Below, piece by piece: positions 27,493 through 34,648 of a DNA stretch of 64,000 bases (within the stretch, counting starts at the first letter, position 1; the number at the start of each line of letters is the position of its first letter). The notes under the pieces are model-generated. The model did not search any database, had not been told where the DNA came from, and saw only the letters and a list, made by a program, of their open reading frames with translations. The translations under genes were made by a program, and so were the position numbers. The DNA is from Gloeomargarita lithophora Alchichica-D10 (GTDB lineage: Bacteria > Cyanobacteriota > Cyanobacteriia > Gloeomargaritales > Gloeomargaritaceae), in assembly GCF_001870225.1 (NCBI RefSeq), contig NZ_CP017675.1, positions 220,377 to 284,376 of the forward strand. Reading direction: 5' to 3'.

Positions 27493-29436
27493 ATGTCCTG
27501 GCAAAGATTCTGGTGTGGGCTTTGCATTCAAGGGTTGTCGGTTCTAGCATGGGCGGTGGCGGCGGAAGCGATGCCCCAGCGTTTGAAGGGTGGTTCGGTG
27601 CCGCAATTTAGGGCACCCGTCCCCAAGGTTGACCCCGGCGATGGAAATTCACCCAGTTTTCGCAAGGGAACGGTAAACCCGCGGGTGCGATTACCCAAGC
27701 AACCCCAGCCGGAAACAGTGGCAATCCCACCCCAGGCACCCTTTAGCGGCGGCAATCCCACCAATACGCCTTTTGCTCAGAGTAACCCTGACCCCAACCA
27801 GCAACGGATTCCCCAACCCCAGCAGGTGCAACCCATTCCTCCGGCTCCCCAGCGGCCGGAAACCCCTTTTGTGCCGGGGGCGGTACCGGGGAATCCCGAC
27901 CAACTGGTGGTGGTGGAAGCCCTGGACGTGGTGGGCAGTACAATCCTCACCCCCAAGGAAATTGCCAAACTGGTGGAGCCGGTCTTGTATCGCGAAGTTA
28001 CCCTGCGGCAGGTGCAGGATGTGGCGGATGCGATTACCAAAATCTATGTGGATGGGGGGTATATCACCTCCCGGGCGGCGATTGCGTCCGAGACGATCCC
28101 CTCCGGGAAACTGCGGATTGATGTCACGGAAGGCCGGTTGGTGGATATTCAAATCACCGGCAATCAACGGTTATTTACCAGCTATATCCGGGATCGCCTG
28201 AAACTGGGGGCAAACACCCCCTTGAATAGCAATGCCCTGGAAGACCAGTTGCGGTTATTGAAAGCGGTGCCCTACCTGGAAAATGTGGAAGCCAGCCTGC
28301 GCCCGGGGGAAAAACCGGGGGAAAGTATCCTGGTGGTGCGGGTGCAGGAGGACAAGCAACCTTTTGTCATGTCCTTTGGGGTGGATAATTATGTGCCGCC
28401 GAGTATTGCCACCCAACGGGGGTATGTGTCCCTGGGGTATCAAAACCTGAGTGGCATTGGGGATGAAATTTTTGGTTCCTACACGGTGGGGTTAAATTTC
28501 ACCGATTGGGAACGGGCGGCGTTGAATGAATACAATTTCACCTACCGGGCACCGATTAACCCGATGGATGGGACGGTGCAAGCCCGGGTGTTGGTGACCA
28601 ATAACCAGATTACGGATGAGAATTTTGAGGTTCTCAATATCAGCGGTGAATCCCAGTTGTACGAGTTTAGTTTTCGGCAACCGATTATTCGCAGTGTGCG
28701 CCAGGAATTAGCCTTGTCAACGGGGTTTACCTGGCAACAGTCCCAGACCTTTACCTTCGCCGGGCCGACCCCCTTTGGTTTAGGGCCGGATGAACAGGGC
28801 TTTAGCCGTACCAGTGTGTTGAAATTTGGCACGGATTATATCTATCGGGATGGCACAGGGGCGTGGTTGGCTCTGGGGCAGTTTAATCTGGGGTTGCCTA
28901 TTTTTAGCGCCACCGAAAATACGGATGGCCCGATTCCTGGTCGGATTATTCCCGATGGCCGGTTTTTTAGCTTCCAGGGGCAGGGACAACGGGTGCAGAA
29001 TTTGGGTAATGATTTTCTGTTGATTGTGCGGGGGGATATGCAACTCGCCGCCACGCCGCTTTTAGCCCAACAGCAGTTTGTGATTGGGGGTGCCCAGTCC
29101 GTGCGGGGGTATCGGCAAAACGCCCGGGCGGGGGACAATGGTTTTCGGATTTCGATTGAATCGCGGGTGCCGATGGCGCGGGACAAAAATGGGCAGGTAT
29201 TTTTCCAGTTGGCACCGTTTATCGAATTTGGCCGGGTCTGGAATAATCCCGCCAACCCCAATATCCTGGTGGCTCCCAACACTTTAGCGGGGATTGGCAC
29301 CGGCTTTATTTGGAATCCGGTTCAGGGGATGGATGTGCGGTTAGACCTGGGCGCACCCTTGATTTACAACGAAGACCGGGGGAGGGATGCCCAGGATTAT
29401 GGTATTTATTTCAATGTGAATTACCGGGCATTTTAA
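27493..29436 (+). CDS. TpsB-type outer-membrane transporter (ShlB/FhaC family)
   Basis: A 647-residue outer-membrane protein. After a signal peptide (to about residue 27) comes a proline-, glutamine- and asparagine-rich linker (about 35-130), two POTRA domains (about 133-290; VVVEALDVVGSTILTPKEI and the following VTEGRLVDIQITGNQRL), and a 16-stranded beta-barrel. The barrel contains the family loop motif VRGY (AQSVRGYRQN) and the typical closing strand ending in aromatic-x-Phe. It would export a two-partner-secretion (TpsA) exoprotein or act in an Omp85-like role. No tpsA gene is next to it. Confidence 0.87.
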   Translation: MSWQRFWCGLCIQGLSVLAWAVAAEAMPQRLKGGSVPQFRAPVPKVDPGDGNSPSFRKGTVNPRVRLPKQPQPETVAIPPQAPFSGGNPTNTPFAQSNPDPNQQRIPQPQQVQPIPPAPQRPETPFVPGAVPGNPDQLVVVEALDVVGSTILTPKEIAKLVEPVLYREVTLRQVQDVADAITKIYVDGGYITSRAAIASETIPSGKLRIDVTEGRLVDIQITGNQRLFTSYIRDRLKLGANTPLNSNALEDQLRLLKAVPYLENVEASLRPGEKPGESILVVRVQEDKQPFVMSFGVDNYVPPSIATQRGYVSLGYQNLSGIGDEIFGSYTVGLNFTDWERAALNEYNFTYRAPINPMDGTVQARVLVTNNQITDENFEVLNISGESQLYEFSFRQPIIRSVRQELALSTGFTWQQSQTFTFAGPTPFGLGPDEQGFSRTSVLKFGTDYIYRDGTGAWLALGQFNLGLPIFSATENTDGPIPGRIIPDGRFFSFQGQGQRVQNLGNDFLLIVRGDMQLAATPLLAQQQFVIGGAQSVRGYRQNARAGDNGFRISIESRVPMARDKNGQVFFQLAPFIEFGRVWNNPANPNILVAPNTLAGIGTGFIWNPVQGMDVRLDLGAPLIYNEDRGRDAQDYGIYFNVNYRAF

Positions 29437-29466
29437 GGGTTTGGGTAACGTTGCGCCTGAAGCATC

Positions 29467-31278
29467 TCATTCGCTCATTTGGGGCAAGACGGTGCCCGTA
29501 AGATTGGCTCCTTCCAGGCAGGTTTGTTGCATCTGGGCTTGCCAGAGATTCGCCCCGGTGAGGTTGGCCTGCTCAAAATTGGCCTGATTCAATACCGCTC
29601 CGTGCAGATTGGTGGCGTAGAGGATGGCTTCTTTGAGGTCGGCACTGGTGAGGTTGGCACCGGCAATCAGGGCTTCACTCAGGTCGGCTCCCCGCAAACG
29701 GGCTTGGTACAAGGTAGCGGAACTGAGATTGGCGCCCATGAGTTGACTGCCATTCAGGTTGGCTTGGCTGAGGTTGGCACCGATCAAGTTGACACCGCCG
29801 AGGCTGGCTTCCCGCAGGTTGGTTTTCACCATTTCCGCCCCCACTAGGTTGGCACCGGCGAGTTTTGCCCCAATCAACAAACAGCCGCTCAAATCCGCCA
29901 GCATCAGGTCAGCACGGGATAAATTCACGCCCTCCAGGTTGGCACCCTGGAGGTTGCACCCGATCAGGTTAATGCCGGTAAAGTCCCGTTCCCCGGCGGC
30001 ATAACGTTGGAGGAGTTGATTGGCCTGGGCAACCGGGTCGGCCAGTTGGTCGATCACCTGTTCCGGCTCTGGAGGCAGGGTGGCTTCCGGGGCAATGGGT
30101 TCTGGGGGCGGGGGGGTGGGGCTAACCACCGCTAGATCGCTCCGCAGGGGCGCATAGCGGCTGACCAGTTTGAACAATTCTTCCGGCGTGACCGGTTTTT
30201 TGAGCATTTCGGTCACCCCCACCAACCGGGCGCGGGTGCGGTTGACGATGCTTTCGTGGGCGGTGACTAGGAAAATCGGGGTGTCTTTGAATACGGAAGT
30301 TTTACGCAAAAGGCCGCAGAGTTCGTAGCCATTCACATCGGGCATCACCCAATCCATCAGGATCACGTCCGGTTTGGCCTCCAATAGATTGGCCATCTGC
30401 ATCATCGGTTCGGCGACGGTCATCACCCGATACCCGGCGCGGCTGAGACTGGTTTCCAGGATTTTTAACATCACCGGGCTGTCGTCTAAACAGGCCACCA
30501 GGGGTTGATGGGCATTGCTGACCGTTGGCGCACCAGGGGGGGGCGGTGGGGGGGCGGAGCTACGTTCTGCCACTGGAGCGGGCAGGTCGGGGAGAGTTTG
30601 CCATTCGATCCACCCCTGCTGTACCCAGGTAACGATGGGTTGCACCGTGGCTTGCAGGGATTTCCGGGTCAAGCCCATCACATCCCAGAGGGTATTTTGA
30701 CCGTTGAGTAAGGTGACCCAATTGGCCCCCCCCGGTTGCTCTTGAATTTTGTCCGCCTGCCGCACCACCGGGGCTAAATCCGGGGAGAGTTCCTGGGTAA
30801 CATTTTGCAGTTGTTTAATGCCCGTCGCTTGCCACTGTTGTTGGAGTTGTTCCACTTCTCCCAAGACCCGCTCCACCTGCAACAGGGCAATTTGGGTGCC
30901 CAACCCCTGCCCGGCCTGAAGGGTCAAGGTCAAATGTTCCTGCCCCACCAGGGCGAACAAAACCTCCAGCACACTGGCCAGGATTACGGCCTTGGCCTGG
31001 GAAGGGGTTAAGCGGCCATTGGCCGTGCCTTGCACCAGACTGTGATATTCCCAGGGGGCGGCATTCCCCAAGGTACTCCAGTCCGGCTGAAACTGGGGAC
31101 AATGGGCTTTCAGTACCCGTTGCCACCGCCGCCCCCGATGGACACCGCCGGTCGCATACAGCAGTCGCCCCATAAACAGGTAGAGCCACCACTGTTGCCC
31201 GTTTCCCTGCACCACCACCGTCCCGGTCACTTGGCGTTGTTGCAACGCCATCAATTCCTGGCCTACATCTTGAGTCAC
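29467..31278 (-). CDS. PATAN-REC-pentapeptide-repeat response regulator
   Basis: A protein of about 603 residues with an unusual layout. The N-terminal 230 residues resemble the PATAN/DUF4388 module of cyanobacterial PatA/PixG-type regulators (VTGTVVVQG, LYLFMGRLLYATGG). A receiver domain follows (VACLDDSPVMLKI; phospho-acceptor Asp in LMDWVMPDVNGYEL; conserved Lys in MLKKPVTP). A proline-rich linker leads to about 30 pentapeptide repeats of the A(N/D)LxG type that would form a right-handed beta-helix. The start GTG 31278 is chosen after AGGGG; a TTG at 31296 is possible. It lies 99 bp downstream of a degenerate histidine kinase on the same strand. Confidence 0.85.
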   Translation of the reverse strand: MTQDVGQELMALQQRQVTGTVVVQGNGQQWWLYLFMGRLLYATGGVHRGRRWQRVLKAHCPQFQPDWSTLGNAAPWEYHSLVQGTANGRLTPSQAKAVILASVLEVLFALVGQEHLTLTLQAGQGLGTQIALLQVERVLGEVEQLQQQWQATGIKQLQNVTQELSPDLAPVVRQADKIQEQPGGANWVTLLNGQNTLWDVMGLTRKSLQATVQPIVTWVQQGWIEWQTLPDLPAPVAERSSAPPPPPPGAPTVSNAHQPLVACLDDSPVMLKILETSLSRAGYRVMTVAEPMMQMANLLEAKPDVILMDWVMPDVNGYELCGLLRKTSVFKDTPIFLVTAHESIVNRTRARLVGVTEMLKKPVTPEELFKLVSRYAPLRSDLAVVSPTPPPPEPIAPEATLPPEPEQVIDQLADPVAQANQLLQRYAAGERDFTGINLIGCNLQGANLEGVNLSRADLMLADLSGCLLIGAKLAGANLVGAEMVKTNLREASLGGVNLIGANLSQANLNGSQLMGANLSSATLYQARLRGADLSEALIAGANLTSADLKEAILYATNLHGAVLNQANFEQANLTGANLWQAQMQQTCLEGANLTGTVLPQMSE

Positions 31279-31377
31279 CGTTCTACCCCTACCCAAAGCC
31301 CTAGTATCAGATTAGCGGTTCTCACCCTAGGTACACCACATAATTCAGCGGGGAATTGACCCAATCTCAAGCCAGCC

Positions 31378-32331
31378 CTAGGACAATCCGGCGACTGGTG
31401 AAGCCATGCGGGCGACCCGCGGCAGTTCCAAGGTCAATCCCTGACCCAAGAGCAGTCGCCCCTCCAGCCGCTCTACCAGCATTTGCGCCACATATAAACC
31501 CATCCCCGGTCGGGTCGGCCCCAGGGGATACCAAAGTTCCCCTAAATCCAATTCCGGCACCCCAATTTGTAATCCCGTACCCCCCGGCCAACCCCGCACC
31601 TGCACCTGGGTATCCCCCGGCGTATGGGTCAGGGCATAATCCAACACCTGCACCAAAATCGGCACCAATAACTCCGGGTCACTCCACACCGGCGACAGTT
31701 CCTGGATGCGCCAGTCCACCCGGTTCCCCCCAGGCTGCAACGCCAACTCCAGCATCACCTCCGGCACCAACTCCGCCACCCGCACCGGGCGAAAATGCCC
31801 CGGCTGTACTTGCCACCGGGAGACAGCCAGCACCGCTTCTACCAAGGCCGACAACTGCGTCACCTGGGTCTGGACAATTTCCAAAAAATGGCGGGTCTGG
31901 GCATAACTGAAATGGCTTTGGGAGTGCAATAACGTATCCACAAACCCCTTGATACTGGTCAACGGAGTCCGCAATTCGTGGCTAATCGTATCAATAAATT
32001 CCTGTTGGGATTGCTCCAAATCCCGGCTATGTTCCGGCACAAAACTCCACACCAACCCCCCCTGGGTTTCCTGGGGGAACTTCTGCACCAAGACCCGCAT
32101 CATCAACCAACCCGCTGGCGTGGATAAGCGCACCCGTCCCCCCGCCTCCTGCCACCGCAAATAGGTCGCCAATTCCGGCCAAAATTCCGTAATGCTATTG
32201 CCCTGTACCTGCTGGGGATCAAGGCAAAACCAATCCGCCATCACCTGATTGCAGTGGAAAATCCGTCCCTGCTCCTGGGTCAAGACTACCCCAATGGGTA
32301 AACAATTTATCAGACCGGAACTAAAATCCAT
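31378..32331 (-). CDS. PAS-HisKA sensor protein with degenerate ATPase domain
   Basis: A 317-residue soluble protein. A PAS-like N-terminus (about 1-85) is followed by an intact H-box, TISHELRTPLTSIKG, with the phosphorylatable His. The ATP-binding domain is strongly altered: the N-box, normally NLLxNAxKYTP, reads QVLDYALTHTP, losing both asparagines; the DxGxGI G1 box is absent (VPELDLGELW); the lid is shortened; the G2 box is close to intact (RPGMGLYVA). Autophosphorylation is unlikely. It may act as a phospho-acceptor, phosphatase or scaffold for the PATAN-REC protein encoded 99 bp downstream. Confidence 0.8.
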   Translation of the reverse strand: MDFSSGLINCLPIGVVLTQEQGRIFHCNQVMADWFCLDPQQVQGNSITEFWPELATYLRWQEAGGRVRLSTPAGWLMMRVLVQKFPQETQGGLVWSFVPEHSRDLEQSQQEFIDTISHELRTPLTSIKGFVDTLLHSQSHFSYAQTRHFLEIVQTQVTQLSALVEAVLAVSRWQVQPGHFRPVRVAELVPEVMLELALQPGGNRVDWRIQELSPVWSDPELLVPILVQVLDYALTHTPGDTQVQVRGWPGGTGLQIGVPELDLGELWYPLGPTRPGMGLYVAQMLVERLEGRLLLGQGLTLELPRVARMASPVAGLS

Positions 32332-32467
32332 CGCACGCCTGGGGGGATATTTAATCCAGTGTAATAACCCCGTTGCAAGGCGCAGAAATTCTCTACGGAA
32401 AAACTTAATAGCTCCGAAGGAATTATTAAGCTCAACAGGTATTATTCTGAGTATTTATACAGCCCCC

Positions 32468-33499
32468 CTACAGCCGCACCCTGGGGTCAATGAATGCGGT
32501 CAACACATCAATTAAAATACTCAAAACCACCACCACCACCGCCAAAAACACCACAATTCCCTGCACCGTGGGATAGTCCCGCAGATTGATCGCCTCGTAC
32601 AAACGATTCGCCAACCCCGGCCAGGAAAACGTCACCTCCGTGACAATCGCGCCCCCCAATAGCGAGGCCAAGGTTAGCCCCAACAACGCCACCACCGGAA
32701 TCAACGCATTGGGTAAAACGTGATGCCAAAGTAGCCACCCCGGCGGAATCCCCCGTGCCCTGGCCGCCTCCACATAATCCCCCCGCCAGCCCGCCCGCAC
32801 CTGCACCCGCACCATCCGTTCAAACAACCCACTTAGCACCAGCCCCAAGGTCAAACTGGGCAAAGCCAAATGGTGCAAAGCAATCCCCAACTGGCGCCAG
32901 TTTCCCGCCAGCAAACTATCCAGCACATACAAACCCGTCGGCCCAGCGGGAGCCACCTCCTGCAAGGGAAAGCGCACCCCCAAGGGAAACCAGCCCCAAC
33001 CGACACTCAGCCATAACTGCAACAACATTCCCAGCCAAAACAGGGGCACCGCATAGCTCACCAGGCTAAATACCTTGCCCCCCATCGCCAATGGGCTAGA
33101 CTCCGGGCGACTGCCGGTGATTAACCCCAGTCCCACCCCCAACCCAGCGGCCACCCCAAACCCCGCTACTCCCAACTCCACCGTGGCCGGGAGATAAGCG
33201 GTAATAATATCCCCCACGGTGCGCCCCGGCTCCGTCAGCGATGTGCCCAAATTCCCCTGGATCAACTGCCCCAGATAGCGCAGATATTGCATGAGCAAGG
33301 GCTGATCCAACCCCAACTGCACCCGCAATGCCTCCTTCACCTGCGCCGGTGCCCGCCCCCCATAAATCGCATCCACTGGGTCGCCCGGTGTCGCCCGCAA
33401 CAGCAAAAAAACCACCGTCACCACCGTCCAGAGCATCACCGGTGCCAGGAGCAACCGCCCCAGCAGGTAATTTTGTATCTGTTGCCACCGTCCCACCAC
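32468..33499 (-). CDS. DppB/OppB-type ABC transporter permease
   Basis: An inner-membrane permease of about 343 residues of the binding-protein-dependent family. The N-terminal family signature LLLRATPGDPVDAI and the EAA-loop region (ARARGIPPGWLLWHHVLPNALIPV) are clear. Such proteins pair with a DppC-type permease, two ATPases and a binding protein to import peptides or nickel. None of these is adjacent, so it is an orphan gene here. The open frame reaches an ATG at 33547, only 12 bp from the divergent DUF4346 start; tandem GTG codons at 33499 and 33496 give a normal N-terminus. Confidence 0.83.
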   Translation of the reverse strand: MVGRWQQIQNYLLGRLLLAPVMLWTVVTVVFLLLRATPGDPVDAIYGGRAPAQVKEALRVQLGLDQPLLMQYLRYLGQLIQGNLGTSLTEPGRTVGDIITAYLPATVELGVAGFGVAAGLGVGLGLITGSRPESSPLAMGGKVFSLVSYAVPLFWLGMLLQLWLSVGWGWFPLGVRFPLQEVAPAGPTGLYVLDSLLAGNWRQLGIALHHLALPSLTLGLVLSGLFERMVRVQVRAGWRGDYVEAARARGIPPGWLLWHHVLPNALIPVVALLGLTLASLLGGAIVTEVTFSWPGLANRLYEAINLRDYPTVQGIVVFLAVVVVVLSILIDVLTAFIDPRVRL

Positions 33500-33559
33500 G
33501 CTTGCCCCAAACAGGTCACAATAGAAAGCATAACCAAAGTGAACCATCGTAACCCCTGC

Positions 33560-33952
33560 ATGATGTTTATTGACTGGGCGGAACAAATCCGTTGCATTGA
33601 CACAACCCTCTCCAAACGGCACCTTGACCTTGACCCGGCGGGTTATTTCATCATTTATATTGACCCCCAGGAAGGGTATATCTACGCCAAGTGGTTCACC
33701 AATGCTATTGACAAACGGGGCTTAGCCCTTGACCCCAGCACCGGCCAACCCATTCCCGCCCGGGGGGGAGTCAAACGGGAACCCAACCATATCTTTCGGG
33801 GACGCACCGCTAAGGAACTGTGTGTGGAAATTTTTGAAGAATGTCATACCTTTCAGCCGGTCAGCCAACTCGGCCATGCGGCCTACCTGGGGCGGGAATT
33901 CCTGCGGGCGGAAATGGCCCTAGTCCAGGGCACCGCCTACACGCAAGATTAA
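33560..33952 (+). CDS. DUF4346 protein
   Basis: A 130-residue protein matching DUF4346, a family common in cyanobacteria. Conserved stretches include SKRHLDLDPAGYFIIYID (about 18-35) and GRTAKELCVEIFE, followed by a LGHAAYLGREFLRAEMAL stretch near the C-terminus. No catalytic role is established; some members are fused or annotated near pterin-related proteins. Two adjacent ATG codons (33560 and 33563) are possible starts. It is followed by surE after 3 nt, so the two are likely co-translated. Confidence 0.78.
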   Translation: MMFIDWAEQIRCIDTTLSKRHLDLDPAGYFIIYIDPQEGYIYAKWFTNAIDKRGLALDPSTGQPIPARGGVKREPNHIFRGRTAKELCVEIFEECHTFQPVSQLGHAAYLGREFLRAEMALVQGTAYTQD

Positions 33953-33955
33953 CCT

Positions 33956-34648
33956 GTGACAGCCGTTGGACTGACCAACATTTTACTGACCAATGACGAC
34001 GGCATTGATGCGCCCGGGTTGCAGGTCTTAGCGCAAGTTTTACCTGGGGCTTTGGTGGTGGCTCCCCAGGCGCAATTTTCCGGGTGTGGCCACCGGATCA
34101 CCACCGGGCGACCAATTCTATTTGAGCAACGCACCTCCCACCGCTACGCCGTCCAGGGCACCCCCGTGGATTGCGTGCGACTCACCCTCGCCCACTGGCA
34201 ACCCGACACCGCCTGGGTACTGGCCGGGGTCAACCAGGGAGCCAATTTGGGCGTAGATGTCTATCAATCGGGCACCGTGGCCGCCGTGCGGGAAGCGGCC
34301 TTGCATCGCATCCCCGCCATTGCCCTGTCCCAATACCAGCAACGGGGCACAGAAATTGATTGGCAACGCACCCAACGCTGGAGCGAGAAAGTCCTGCAAA
34401 TTTTATTCCAAAAACCCGCCCCCGGATGCTTTTGGAACGTGAATTTTCCCCACCTGGAACCCACCGCCCCGGAACCGGAACTGGTGTTTTGCCCCCCCTG
34501 CACCCAGCCCTTGCCGATGCAGTACCAAGCCACCCCCCAGGGATTTGTGTATCAAGGGGTGTATCAACAACGTCCCTACGACCCAGCCGCCGATGTAGCC
34601 GTATGTTTTCGGGGGCACATTGCCATTAGCCAAATGGGACTCGGCTAA
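33956..34648 (+). CDS. surE: 5'/3'-nucleotidase SurE
   Basis: A 230-residue metal-dependent phosphatase that dephosphorylates nucleoside 5'- and 3'-monophosphates and is linked to stationary-phase survival. The N-terminal motif ILLTNDDGIDAPG carries the metal-binding Asp14-Asp15 pair. GTPVDCVRL and the metal-binding Asn in AGVNQGANLGVDVYQSGTV are also present. The start is GTG 33956, three bases after the DUF4346 stop. The stop interlocks with glgP through the 4-nt CTAA on the opposite strand. Confidence 0.93.
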   Translation: MTAVGLTNILLTNDDGIDAPGLQVLAQVLPGALVVAPQAQFSGCGHRITTGRPILFEQRTSHRYAVQGTPVDCVRLTLAHWQPDTAWVLAGVNQGANLGVDVYQSGTVAAVREAALHRIPAIALSQYQQRGTEIDWQRTQRWSEKVLQILFQKPAPGCFWNVNFPHLEPTAPEPELVFCPPCTQPLPMQYQATPQGFVYQGVYQQRPYDPAADVAVCFRGHIAISQMGLG

